Positions 1-8,404 of a stretch of DNA of 64,000 nucleotides are shown in pieces. The stretch comes from DATGEP01 sp035310125 (GTDB taxonomy: Bacteria > Chloroflexota > Ktedonobacteria > Ktedonobacterales > JADMIN01), in assembly GCA_035310125.1 (NCBI GenBank), contig DATGEP010000346.1:14930-78929 (forward strand). The letters run 5' to 3'. The notes under the pieces were generated by a model. It saw only the letters and a list, made by a program, of their open reading frames with translations. It had not been told where the DNA came from and made no database searches. Each line of letters opens with the position of its first letter. The stretch's first letter is position 1. A program made the position numbers and the translations under genes.

Positions 1-1051
1 GCAGGGCACGAACGAAAAAGTAGTCGCCATACAGCGTTGACTCATCAACGCCCAACCCATGCGGGAGATCAGCCGTCGCGTGCAACAGAATTCCGGACCA
101 TTCTGGTCCCGCCACATACTCCTCGCAGAGGACACGCAGGATATCGCGAGCCGCGCTCGCATATCTCGCGTCGTCATCAATCGCTGTCTGGCGCAGCAAT
201 CCATACGCGGCAATGGCTGCTGCTGAAGAATCTCGCGGCTCCCCTGCCCCCCTCGCGGAAAAATCCCAAGGGGGCACTCGTGAAGGCGGTAATGCGTCTA
301 AAAAATATCTGGCCGCCCGGTGCGCCGCCTCCGCATACCGCTGCTCGCCAGTCCGCTGTGCCAGAATAGTCCATCCCGTAATGGCCCACGCTTGCCCCCG
401 CGCCCAACAGCTCTCCGAATGCAATCCCTGGTAGGTATCTCCCTCGCGTGGCTGACCCGTCGCCGGATCGAAATGGTAGACATGATAGACCGATCCATCT
501 GGGCGCAAGTGGTGGCGCAGCGCCGTATCAGCATGCGCAAGAGCCACCTCGCGGTACCGCTGAATTCCTGTCTGCTCGCTGGCCCACAGCAGTAAGGGGA
601 GGTTCATCAGCGTATCAATGAGGGTCGTTCCTTGCCACTCTTGTCCTCCAAAAAACCCCCATCCGGGGATGAAGCGCCCCACTTCGTGAAATTGCCCAGC
701 CAGGCTGCCCGCCGCACGCAAAGCGGCTTCCCGGTAGTGTTCGTTGCCTGTTATGCGCCAACCGGTCACCGCACTCGGACAAAACATGAATCCCAGGTCA
801 TGATTCTGCCGCTCGCTCGCTCGCTGCGTGAAGCGCTGCAGGAGCGTCTCCGCTGCCTCGCGGAAGCGCGCATCTCTGCGTTCCTCATACGCGATCCACA
901 GCAGACCGATCCAGAATCCCCCCGTCCAGGCGCCATCGGCAGTCGTCACCCACTGGCCCTGCTTCGTGATATGTGGATAGGCGGCAAGCGTGTGATTCTG
1001 CTCAACTTTGTCCAGCGCCCGTTGCAAGGCGACTTCCCCCCACCGTTCCAT
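1..1051 (-). CDS. Glycoside hydrolase family 88 (unsaturated glucuronyl hydrolase-like), partial
   Basis: The reading frame runs open through the left edge, so the C-terminus is missing; about 350 residues are present, close to the usual GH88 length. GH88 enzymes hydrate the double bond of unsaturated uronyl residues left by polysaccharide lyases, releasing the sugar. The (alpha/alpha) barrel signatures are visible: HDLGF with Asp85, IDTLMNLPLLLWA with Asp146 (the spacing of 61 matches the two catalytic Asp of the family), and SCWARGQAW near residue 214. The ATG lies only 3 bases after the stop of the alcohol dehydrogenase gene, so it is the last visible gene of that operon. No signal peptide is seen, which suggests a cytoplasmic enzyme acting on imported oligosaccharides. 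Confidence 0.85.
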   Translation of the reverse strand, partial: MERWGEVALQRALDKVEQNHTLAAYPHITKQGQWVTTADGAWTGGFWIGLLWIAYEERRDARFREAAETLLQRFTQRASERQNHDLGFMFCPSAVTGWRITGNEHYREAALRAAGSLAGQFHEVGRFIPGWGFFGGQEWQGTTLIDTLMNLPLLLWASEQTGIQRYREVALAHADTALRHHLRPDGSVYHVYHFDPATGQPREGDTYQGLHSESCWARGQAWAITGWTILAQRTGEQRYAEAAHRAARYFLDALPPSRVPPWDFSARGAGEPRDSSAAAIAAYGLLRQTAIDDDARYASAARDILRVLCEEYVAGPEWSGILLHATADLPHGLGVDESTLYGDYFFVRAL

Positions 1052-1054
1052 ACG

Positions 1055-2197
1055 TCACCAGACTTCCCGCAGCAATGTCTCAATCTCTGACACCGTCGGT
1101 TGGTAGGGATTGCTGCCCATATCCGCGTGCACGCGCGATTCCTCGGCGACCTGCTCGATATCGGCCTCCGGCATCTTGAACTCGCGAAGTCGCCAGGTCA
1201 CGCCGATGTCGTCGAGGATGCCGCTCACCTCCGCGGTCACCGCGTCGGCTACCTGCGCAGCGGAGAGCTCACGCACATTGAGCGCGAGCGCATCCGCGAG
1301 CAGGCGATAGCGTTCGAGAGCATGTGGAGCATTGAAGCGCAGAACCGGGCGCAGCATGATGGCGCACGCAACGCCGTGAGGGATGGAATAGTGACCACCC
1401 AGCGTATTGGCAATCGCGTGAACAGCGCCCACTCCTGAGTAGGCGATGCCAGCTCCAGCCATTGCGGCCCCCTGCTGCATCGTGCCCATCGCCTGGGCAT
1501 CTTTGCTGTTCGCGACCGCCGCTCGCAGCGCACTACGAACCAAACGGATGGCTTCAAGATGCAATGCGTCGGTAAATGGCGTTGCCGCCGTCGAGAGGAC
1601 TCCCTCGATAGCCTGCGTAAGCGCATCCGCACCGGTTGAGGCTGTCACCGCCGCGGGTAAGGTATCGAGCAGCGTGGGATCGAGAATCGCCAGACGCGCG
1701 GCTAGATGCTTCGAGACGATGACCGCCTTGCCCTTCGTGACAGGACTGGAAAAGACGGCCCCGCGCGTCATCTCGGAGCCACTTCCGACCGTGGTAGGTA
1801 TGGCGATGAGCGGTATACCTGGCGTCTGAATGTGATCCCAGTGCGCCGCGTACTCCAGGAGATCGCCCCCGTTCGTCTCGAGAATTGCGGCCAGCTTGGC
1901 AACATCAATCGAGCTGCCTCCACCAACAGCCACCAGCACGTCCGCCTCATGGCCGCGTAACGCATCGAGCGCCGCATGGACATCTTCGAGATGGGGATCA
2001 GGGGTCACTCCGTCGTAGAGCACGCTGCCAGGAAGCACCGCCTGTACGCGCTGAGGAATTCCTGTTTTGCCCAATGTTGTATCGGTCACGATCAGCGCCT
2101 TGTGCTTCCCCAACGCGCGTACGTGATCCGCGAGGGTTGCGAGGCTCCCGGCTCCATAGACAACCGTTGGATGCATGGCAAAGGTGTACTGGTTCAT
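1055..2197 (-). CDS. Iron-containing alcohol dehydrogenase family protein
   Basis: This 380-residue protein belongs to the group III metal-dependent NAD(P) alcohol dehydrogenases, which reduce aldehydes or ketones or oxidise alcohols. The nucleotide-binding GGGSSIDVAK motif lies near residue 93. The metal-site region includes TGADALTQAIEG with an Asp near 190, and the His-rich stretch GAVHAIANTLGGHYSIPHG near 260-280. Length is typical for the family. The start overlaps the stop of the enoyl-CoA hydratase gene by four bases (ATGA), implying translational coupling. The substrate cannot be told from sequence; a maleylacetate reductase or a butanol-type dehydrogenase are alternatives. Confidence 0.88.
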   Translation of the reverse strand: MNQYTFAMHPTVVYGAGSLATLADHVRALGKHKALIVTDTTLGKTGIPQRVQAVLPGSVLYDGVTPDPHLEDVHAALDALRGHEADVLVAVGGGSSIDVAKLAAILETNGGDLLEYAAHWDHIQTPGIPLIAIPTTVGSGSEMTRGAVFSSPVTKGKAVIVSKHLAARLAILDPTLLDTLPAAVTASTGADALTQAIEGVLSTAATPFTDALHLEAIRLVRSALRAAVANSKDAQAMGTMQQGAAMAGAGIAYSGVGAVHAIANTLGGHYSIPHGVACAIMLRPVLRFNAPHALERYRLLADALALNVRELSAAQVADAVTAEVSGILDDIGVTWRLREFKMPEADIEQVAEESRVHADMGSNPYQPTVSEIETLLREVW

Positions 2198-2970
2198 GTC
2201 GTTGCCGTCTTTCGTTTGTGCAAAAAGTGGGCAATCGCGGCGTGCTGCTCATCGGTGCTAAAGCACAGACCCACTCCTTGCCGCTCAATGGCGTAGCCTT
2301 CGTCGCCAGTGCGTGTGGCGTGAATGGCTCGTTTCGCAAACATCAAGGCCGCGGGTGCGAAGCGCACGAGCTGACTGGCAAACCGCAGCGCCGTTTCCAG
2401 CGCGTCGCCCGCTCCACATATCTCGTTTGCCAAATGGAGGGACAGCGCCTCGGCTGGCTCGACCAGACGCCCAGTAAAGATCAACTCCTTCGCCATCGGC
2501 TCACCGATCGTCCGGGGCAATCGCTGTGTGCCGCCCCACCCTGGTAAATTGGCGAGGGTGATCTCCGGCTGGCCAAGTTTCGCGCCCTGCGCCACAATGC
2601 GAAAGTCGCACGCCAGCGCGAGCTCTAGTCCCCCGCCCAGGGCGTAGCCGTTGATTGCCGCGATCACCGGTTTGGCGCACTCATCAATCTGCTGAAAGAC
2701 AACCTGCCCATACCTCATGAGTGCCTCGGCCTCCAGTGGCGTCATGGTAGAGAAGGACGTAACATCTGCTCCCGCGCAGAAGGCACGCTCACCAGATCCC
2801 GTCAGAATGACTGCACGTACCTGGTCGTCGCGCTCAAGCTCCGTGAGATGTGCCTGAAGTGCATCGAGCATCTCCCGCGTGATCGTGTTCAAGCGGTCCG
2901 GCCGGTCGAGCCAGATGATGCCGACACTGGCGCTCTCCAACACACGACGCTCCACCCGAATGACGGACAC
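2194..2970 (-). CDS. Enoyl-CoA hydratase/isomerase family protein
   Basis: A crotonase-fold protein of 258 residues, the usual size. Enoyl-CoA hydratases add water across the 2,3 double bond of acyl-CoA thioesters. Visible signatures are FCAGADVTSF near residue 66 (oxyanion hole and CoA binding), INGYALGGGLELALACDFRI near 105-125 with the second oxyanion-hole glycines, and LANLPGWGGTQRLPRTIG near 140, which carries one of the usual positions for a catalytic acid. It starts 4 bases after the CoA-transferase stop. Together with that gene it points to activation and beta-oxidation-like breakdown of a short organic acid. Confidence 0.9.
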   Translation of the reverse strand: MSVIRVERRVLESASVGIIWLDRPDRLNTITREMLDALQAHLTELERDDQVRAVILTGSGERAFCAGADVTSFSTMTPLEAEALMRYGQVVFQQIDECAKPVIAAINGYALGGGLELALACDFRIVAQGAKLGQPEITLANLPGWGGTQRLPRTIGEPMAKELIFTGRLVEPAEALSLHLANEICGAGDALETALRFASQLVRFAPAALMFAKRAIHATRTGDEGYAIERQGVGLCFSTDEQHAAIAHFLHKRKTATT

Positions 2971-2974
2971 GCGC

Positions 2975-4582
2975 TCACCGCCTTTCGCTGAATCGTTGTT
3001 TCAAATAAAGTGAGCCTTGCTGATACACCTCTGGGGGTATTGCGGCAAGAGGCGCCGCAATGTCTGGCCTGAACCCCATGTGCGCCAGCACCTGACTCTC
3101 GATATCAACGCCATGAGCCAGCTCGACCAGCTCCAGCCCCCGTGCCCCAAGTCGAAACACGGCTCGCTCGGTAATGTACAAGACCTTTTGCCCACGCGCC
3201 CGTGCTTGCTCCGCGCTGAAGGTGATTTCCTCGATCTCTCCAACAAACTTAGGCACCGCACCCTCGCGCTCAATGATGAGGCGATCCTGACCATTCGTAA
3301 TCTGAAGTCCTTTAGCCGTCAGGGTGCCGCAGAATATCACCGCTTTGGCCGCCTGAGTAATATTGATAAAGCCTCCGGGTCCCACCAGGCGATGATCGAA
3401 ATAGCTGACGTTGACGTTGCCTCTGGCATCCACCTGCGCAAACGAGACAATGGCCAGGTCCAATCCGCCACCATCGTAAAAGTCGAACTGACTTGGCCCG
3501 TCCAGGATGGATGTGGGATTCCACATCATACCGAAGTCAGAATCCCAGGCTGGAACGCCACCGGACGCCCCCTGCTCAATCGTGAACGTCACGGCATCGA
3601 GAATGCCCTCCATTTCCGCAGTGATCGCAACGCCATCGGCCACGCCAAAGCCTAAATTGACCACCATACCTGGCCGCAGCTCGAGCGCCGCACGCCGGGC
3701 AATGTATTGCCGCTCTGGGCGGCTCGCCTGCCTCGGCGGCACCCTGGTAACTAGCTCGCCGCTGTAACTGGGGTTGTAGGGTGTAGCAAACGATTGCCGC
3801 TGTTCGTCATCCACCACAATCATGTCCACCAGATGGCCGGGGACCCGCACCGTGCGCGCATCAAGCGTCCCACCCGTCGCTAGCCGCTGAACCTGCGCAA
3901 TGACGATCCCCCCGGAGCAGTGCGCGGCCTGCGCGGCGGAGAGCGCATCCATTATGACCGCTTCATGCTCCATGGAAAGATTGCCCTGCTCGTCGGCTGT
4001 CGTCGCCCGAATGAGTGCGACATCAATACGTGGGGCTGGATAATACAGCCATGAGCGACCATCCAGCTCGATCAGCTGCGGCCGGATGTGTCTCCCCGGC
4101 TGCGTCAGCTTCACACGCGGATCTAAATAGGTGTCCATCCCCACCTGCGTGACGAGGCCAGGACGGCTCGCGGCACTCTCGCGTAGCAGCTGTGATAGGA
4201 TCCCTTGCGGCCAGACTGCCACCTCGAAGGCTCCGCTCACTGCCATCTCTGCCAGAGAAGGTGCCCAACTCCAGTGGCTTCCATAAACCGTTCGTACCAT
4301 ATCTGGATGGGCAAGTCGCTCGGTCCCTCCACCATGCCCATCGCCCATGCCAGAGGGGTGATAGAGCGCCAGATCCTTGGGTTCTCCGGTGACCAAAAAC
4401 CGCTGTTCCAGTGCAGCGAGCAGCGTGTACGGATCGTTGACTCCGCCACCTGACCCACTGACTGCGACAGTAGCACCTGAACGGATGCACCGCACCGCCT
4501 CGGCAGCGGAAACTACCTTTTGTGCGGAATGCCAGCCGCCGTTGATGACTTCACCAGATTCCCCGGGACGAGCGCGGGACAT
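2975..4582 (-). CDS. Acyl-CoA:carboxylate CoA-transferase, fused alpha-beta (family I)
   Basis: This 535-residue protein carries both halves of a family I CoA-transferase in one chain, as in propionate CoA-transferase/YdiF-type enzymes. The N-terminal half shows the GSGGGVNDPYTLLAALE nucleotide-like loop; the C-terminal half begins around residue 290 with RRAALELRPGMVVNLGFG. The sequence TIEQGASGGVPAWDSDFG near residue 335 matches the ExGxxGG region that supplies the catalytic glutamate. It would move CoA from a donor acyl-CoA to an acid substrate. It is the first structural gene after the GntR regulator gene, about 110 bases downstream, and is tightly followed by enoyl-CoA hydratase. Confidence 0.88.
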   Translation of the reverse strand: MSRARPGESGEVINGGWHSAQKVVSAAEAVRCIRSGATVAVSGSGGGVNDPYTLLAALEQRFLVTGEPKDLALYHPSGMGDGHGGGTERLAHPDMVRTVYGSHWSWAPSLAEMAVSGAFEVAVWPQGILSQLLRESAASRPGLVTQVGMDTYLDPRVKLTQPGRHIRPQLIELDGRSWLYYPAPRIDVALIRATTADEQGNLSMEHEAVIMDALSAAQAAHCSGGIVIAQVQRLATGGTLDARTVRVPGHLVDMIVVDDEQRQSFATPYNPSYSGELVTRVPPRQASRPERQYIARRAALELRPGMVVNLGFGVADGVAITAEMEGILDAVTFTIEQGASGGVPAWDSDFGMMWNPTSILDGPSQFDFYDGGGLDLAIVSFAQVDARGNVNVSYFDHRLVGPGGFINITQAAKAVIFCGTLTAKGLQITNGQDRLIIEREGAVPKFVGEIEEITFSAEQARARGQKVLYITERAVFRLGARGLELVELAHGVDIESQVLAHMGFRPDIAAPLAAIPPEVYQQGSLYLKQRFSERR

Positions 4583-4690
4583 ACTGACCTCTTTCTGCCT
4601 GACTTCTGCACTGCTTCGGCTGGAGCGCCGGTGAGATGACCACTTGTGCGGGTAAACGACCTGGCGGCACCTGCGGGGGAGCGATACGGA

Positions 4691-5440
4691 TCAGGTGTTG
4701 ACATTCAGTTCCATCAAGAAGTCGTAGCGATCACTACGCAGGATGCAAACAAAAAACTCGACAGGATTCCTATCAGCCAGGTACGAGAGCCGGTCAACCT
4801 GGATGATGGCGGAGTGCGCCTCGATGCCGAGGTGCTGAGCTTCATGCCGCGTCGCCTCACGTACCCGAATGCGCTGAACAGCCCGTACGATCGGCTGCTG
4901 GGTCGCTTCCTCGATATACTGAAAGAGAGAGAGCGAAAGATCGTTCTGTTCGAGGTCGGGACAGACAGCCTTCGGAATATAGGAAATCTGTAACGTCATA
5001 GGCTCGCCGTCGCCCTCAAACAGCCGCTCGACACGCAGCATCGGCTCGTCCTTGGCAAACTCAGCAGGAGCAGCCACCTGTTTCCCGTTAACGGTCTGCA
5101 CAGACAGGACGACCGTTCGCGGTTTCAATCCTGAGGTCAACATGTCCTCAGTAAAAAAGCCGCGAAGCCGCGTCAGATGCTGATGCACACGGGTTGCCGT
5201 CACCCGCAGGCGTCCCCGTGGTCGCTGCCGGTACAGCAAACCATCCTCAAGCATCTCGGCGACGGCCTGCCGAACGGTGATGCGGCTCACATCGAACATC
5301 TGGGCCAGCTCTTCTTCTGTAGGAAACTCCTGATCAGGCTGAAAATCTCCCCGCTGGATCATGGCCACCACCTCCTGTCGAAGCTGGTGATAGAACGGCA
5401 CCGGACTGCTCTTGTCGAGAGCGACATTCCCCAGGCTCAC
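4691..5440 (-). CDS. GntR family transcriptional regulator (HutC/UTRA type)
   Basis: A 249-residue regulator. The N-terminal winged helix is clear, with FPTEEELAQMFDVSRITVRQ at about 40-60 followed by the DGLLYRQRPRGR wing. The C-terminal 150 residues have the layout of a UTRA ligand-binding domain (LRVERLFEGDGEPMTLQISY). The gene is the first in a leftward run that ends with the GH88 gene, so it probably regulates that catabolic operon and itself. The effector is unknown. An upstream promoter surrounded by repeated ATCAT/ATGAT half-sites is a likely operator region. Confidence 0.9.
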   Translation of the reverse strand: MSLGNVALDKSSPVPFYHQLRQEVVAMIQRGDFQPDQEFPTEEELAQMFDVSRITVRQAVAEMLEDGLLYRQRPRGRLRVTATRVHQHLTRLRGFFTEDMLTSGLKPRTVVLSVQTVNGKQVAAPAEFAKDEPMLRVERLFEGDGEPMTLQISYIPKAVCPDLEQNDLSLSLFQYIEEATQQPIVRAVQRIRVREATRHEAQHLGIEAHSAIIQVDRLSYLADRNPVEFFVCILRSDRYDFLMELNVNT

Positions 5441-5575
5441 GAATTTCTCCTCTCTGCTTACCTACCGATGTCCTAATGTCATGGCATCAGTATGTACCAC
5501 TGGAAGTGCGGGGGCCGGAATCACCCAGTTCGTCCTCGGTGGACTGTATTCGTGCGCCTTTATCATGATGTAATG

Positions 5576-5604
5576 ATGATATGACATTATGATATAATTG
5601 TCAA
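5576..5604 (-). promoter_or_regulatory. Sigma-70-type promoter of the GntR operon with possible operator repeats
   Basis: On the minus strand there is a perfect -35 TTGACA (5599-5604), a 17-base spacer and a -10 TATCAT (5576-5581). Transcription would start near 5569, about 130 bases ahead of the regulator gene. The AT-rich core and the bases just downstream contain several ATCAT and ATGAT elements in inverted orientation (about 5561-5594), which overlap the promoter and could be GntR binding sites. The operator role is inference. Confidence 0.7.
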
Positions 5605-6115
5605 GGGGGATGCTACGAGCTCTCACACGCTGTCTTTCGCGCGAGAGCAGCCCATGCACTCGTTGGATGTCAGATGCAGTGCTCTGGCGTTGGTCACCCG
5701 CGCGAAAGCATGCAAACATTCTCGGCACACCTGGCCATGTGGCGTGCCCTGGAGCCGTGCCGTTCTCCTGGCACGGCCTGACCGCCCGCACGCCGTAGGT
5801 ACGCGGTGCCGTCACAAACCGGGGGGTGAGGAAAAAGAAGGAGACCAGTCCTGTTGTGAAGTGAAATCGCAGCACAACCGGAGGATCTCCAATGCGGTGT
5901 AGCGTAATGGTGGCGGTGATAGATCGGGAAGCAGACGTTGCCCTTTTCGGCATGGGCTATGATTACAATGACGCACGGGCCTCAACGTGAAAATCCGCGC
6001 AGGCGCGAGTCCGACTCGCCGCAGCACCTCGAAGTTTATGTTTAAGTCCATTAGCGACGGATAGATGACGCCTTACGGGTGGACATCACTCCAGCGGCAT
6101 ATCCAACGGAGAACC
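5605..6115. other. Noncoding stretch between the GntR promoter and a small plus-strand gene
   Basis: No convincing gene is seen in about 510 bases. One perfect hairpin, GCCGTGCC (5754-5761) and GGCACGGC (5770-5777) with an 8-base loop, stands out; it is not followed by a T run, so it is not a standard terminator. No clear promoter for the downstream plus-strand genes could be assigned. Confidence 0.5.
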
Positions 6116-6478
6116 ATGACGACGAACGATAGCAACGAGAGCACCGAATCCCATGTCAATGGTGACAGCGGTGGACACGATATTACGCAGTCCGATGAGC
6201 TGCTGGCGGCGCTGCTGCGCGATCTGGATCAGCTCGCCACATACCTGACCGAGCGGGGGCGGCATACCTATGAGCTGGCGCAGCGCTTCATGGAACATGC
6301 CCGCAAGGACGGCAGCTCGCGCTCCTATGACGAGCGGCAGGCCGCGATGCTCGAATACCAGCACTACATCTGGCACGAGATTGCCGGCCTGGTGAATAAG
6401 CTGCTCGTCACATATGGCGCGGACGCGCCCGAGGAAGAGCCAGGGAGCGACGCCACTGCCGCGCATGGAGGTCACTAA
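6116..6478 (+). CDS. Hypothetical acidic helical protein
   Basis: A 120-residue soluble protein with no recognised family. The first 25 residues are polar and probably disordered; residues about 28-95 look like a helical bundle (ELLAALLRDLDQLATYLTER), and the tail is acidic. The start was placed at the ATG after GGAGAACC rather than an in-frame ATG 51 bases upstream that has no ribosome site. It is separated by only two bases from the next small membrane protein gene, so the two are probably co-translated. Confidence 0.65.
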   Translation: MTTNDSNESTESHVNGDSGGHDITQSDELLAALLRDLDQLATYLTERGRHTYELAQRFMEHARKDGSSRSYDERQAAMLEYQHYIWHEIAGLVNKLLVTYGADAPEEEPGSDATAAHGGH

Positions 6479-6480
6479 AC

Positions 6481-6744
6481 ATGCCGGCGCAACCTCCATC
6501 TCCCGCGGCGCGCCGACCTGATAGCGCCGCCGTCACGCGGCGGCAGCTGCGCGGCCTGCGCACGGGTGTCTCACTCACGGCGCTGCTAGGCGGCCTTGCC
6601 CTCTTTGTGTTTCTTACCACACAGCTCGGTCTACCGGGACTGCTCGCAGGCATCTTCGGTTTCATCTTCGCTCTGCTCGGCCGGTTCGCGATGGTATCCC
6701 TGCTGCGCGACTGGCTGCTTCGAGCGTCGCGAGGCCGGCGGTAA
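6481..6744 (+). CDS. Small membrane protein, hypothetical
   Basis: An 87-residue protein. The N-terminus is rich in Pro, Ala and Arg; one long or two short hydrophobic segments follow (about residues 29-50 and 52-68), then a basic tail ending RASRGRR. It likely sits in the cytoplasmic membrane. It follows the previous gene by two bases. No family is recognised and the function is unknown. Confidence 0.6.
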   Translation: MPAQPPSPAARRPDSAAVTRRQLRGLRTGVSLTALLGGLALFVFLTTQLGLPGLLAGIFGFIFALLGRFAMVSLLRDWLLRASRGRR

Positions 6745-6750
6745 GCCCGC

Positions 6751-8181
6751 TTATCGCGCCGGTCGCACGGGCTGGCCGTACTCGTCATATTCAAGATATG
6801 CCACATCGCGGACGTAGGGGTGCACGCGCAGGCGCTCGGCTACCTCCACCTCCACTCCCGGCGGCACCAGCGTCAGAAAGCCGTGCTTGCGTGGGATGAG
6901 ACGGATTGGGCGCGCCTGACTCGCCGCCAGGAGTTTCTGCGCCTGGCCCACCGTTACCCCCTGTTTGAAGAACACGGCGATGCGGCCCGGACCCAGCAAC
7001 GGGAACTGTTGCCGCGCGGGTGAGCCTTCGATTTTGTCCACCAGCGCTTGCGCCGCCTGTTCCGCGTGCGCATGCAGCCGCTTGAGCGCGGGGGCCGCCA
7101 CCGCTTGCGCCCGCCCGGTGAGGTCGCGCGCGGATGCCGCCACCCGCCCAAAGGCGTCGCCCAGCCTGGACGTCGTCTCAGGCGCATATGCGGGTATCGG
7201 GTGAATGCCGCTCGCCTTCGCCTCGCGCTGGTAATGAAGCGCGCCTTCCAGCCCCGGCAGCAGATCGTGCCACCAGCGGCGCACCACATCAGCGACCGGG
7301 CGTTGCTCCTGGTGCAACCGGTCGTGTCCAACTGATGCCTCAAGCTGCCCGCGAAGCTCCTGAAATCGCTCCATGCGCGGATTGGGCAACGCCGCGTGCG
7401 GCACACCGGCGGGAGGCGTGCCAGGCATGACACGACCCGCAGGCGATGCTAGACGAGGTCCATCGGCTCGCGGCGGCACTGCTAGCTCCTGGGGAGCGGC
7501 GGGCCGCGCGGGCGTCTGGGTACGCGCGACCGGCTGTGGGCGCGGCGTCACTGCCCGCGCGGGGCGAGGTGGCCACGAGTTCCCTTCGCCAGTTTCCAAG
7601 AACGCCGGACGCGATGTGTGACGTGTGCGCGGGGAAAGATACACCGTTGGTTGATCCGCAACGGCCCACCCATCTACCTCGTCAATCACATCACCATCGT
7701 CTTCGGCGAGATCGTCGCTGGCGAGATCGTCGCTGGCGAGATCGTCGCTGGCGAGATCGTCGCTGGCGAGGGCGGCTGGCTCGTTCGGTGTGGCAGCATC
7801 GAGCGCCGCCGATGCGGGCTGGCTCACCACGCCGCCCGGCGGCGTTTCTCCCGCCCGGCGGCTCGTGGCGACCCCACTTGGCGGCGTTGCCCCCGGCGCT
7901 GAATCGTCGTGTCGCACTGGCCGCGTGATGGCCATTGCCAGGGTATTCTTGCGTGGACGCGAGGGTGCTTCAGGACGCACGGACTGCCGCATCACCGTCG
8001 CGGCTTCGTCTTCACTGTCCGCTGAATGCTCTACAGCATCTGGTGAAATGGCGGCCAGCGGTTGGGTGACACGAGCACCGGCGGTCACACCCTGAACCGG
8101 CAGCTCCGGCTCATCTCGCTTCGCCTTGTCGCGTTGAGTGGCATCCGCCTCATGCGCACCGGCTTTGGATGTTGTCGTCAT
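6751..8181 (-). CDS. Disordered Pro/Ala-rich protein with a C-terminal subtilase-propeptide-like domain
   Basis: This 476-residue protein has a long low-complexity N-terminal half rich in Pro, Ala, Thr and Asp, including four tandem SDDLA units. A more ordered helical region lies at about 285-390. The last 80 residues (from GRIAVFFKQGVTVGQAQKLL) resemble the N-terminal prodomain of fervidolysin-like S8 proteases, a small alpha-beta fold that chaperones or inhibits its protease; the ending HPYVRDVAYLEYDE is typical. No protease domain is attached and none is next door. There is no signal peptide or membrane segment. A GAGGGGAG ribosome site supports the start. Role unknown; protease inhibitor or assembly domain are guesses. 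Confidence 0.7.
   Translation of the reverse strand: MTTTSKAGAHEADATQRDKAKRDEPELPVQGVTAGARVTQPLAAISPDAVEHSADSEDEAATVMRQSVRPEAPSRPRKNTLAMAITRPVRHDDSAPGATPPSGVATSRRAGETPPGGVVSQPASAALDAATPNEPAALASDDLASDDLASDDLASDDLAEDDGDVIDEVDGWAVADQPTVYLSPRTRHTSRPAFLETGEGNSWPPRPARAVTPRPQPVARTQTPARPAAPQELAVPPRADGPRLASPAGRVMPGTPPAGVPHAALPNPRMERFQELRGQLEASVGHDRLHQEQRPVADVVRRWWHDLLPGLEGALHYQREAKASGIHPIPAYAPETTSRLGDAFGRVAASARDLTGRAQAVAAPALKRLHAHAEQAAQALVDKIEGSPARQQFPLLGPGRIAVFFKQGVTVGQAQKLLAASQARPIRLIPRKHGFLTLVPPGVEVEVAERLRVHPYVRDVAYLEYDEYGQPVRPAR
7706..7770. repeat. 15-bp tandem repeat, four full copies
   Basis: The unit GCGAGATCGTCGCTG is repeated four times without mismatch, plus five bases of a fifth copy. It is in frame in the minus-strand gene and encodes the repeated acidic SDDLA/DDLAS segment. 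Perfect identity suggests recent slippage, so copy number may vary between strains. Confidence 0.9.
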
Positions 8182-8261
8182 ATCGTCTCCCCTCGTCTGG
8201 TTTCCGCCGTCCGCGTTGGAAAGACTCTCGCGTGCAATGCGAGGAGCCCAGTCCCCTCGCA

Positions 8262-8284
8262 GTCGAAAGCATACTCTTTTCGAC
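8262..8284. repeat. Inverted repeat between two minus-strand genes
   Basis: GTCGAAA and TTTCGAC are separated by 9 bases in the 220-base gap upstream of the disordered-protein gene. It could be an operator or a weak hairpin; no T run follows. The rest of the gap shows no gene. Confidence 0.35.
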
Positions 8285-8404
8285 CACGAGGCGTGAAAGC
8301 GTCATTCAGCCATCAGCGCGGTTGCGAACCGGGCTGAGGTCCCTCATAACAGTTTGGCCGTGTGGGAAGAAAAGGCTAGAAAGCGTGTACCCACCGCACC
8401 CGTG

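Noticed and set aside
1..1051. Suspected loss of a catalytic Asp in the GH88 protein at HSESCWARGQAW
   Set aside because: The two catalytic Asp are accounted for elsewhere: HDLGF (D85) and IDTLMNLP (D146), with the family spacing of 61 residues.
7706..7770. Regular repeats that could suggest a CRISPR-like array
   Set aside because: Units are 15 bases, contiguous without spacers, and in frame within a coding gene.
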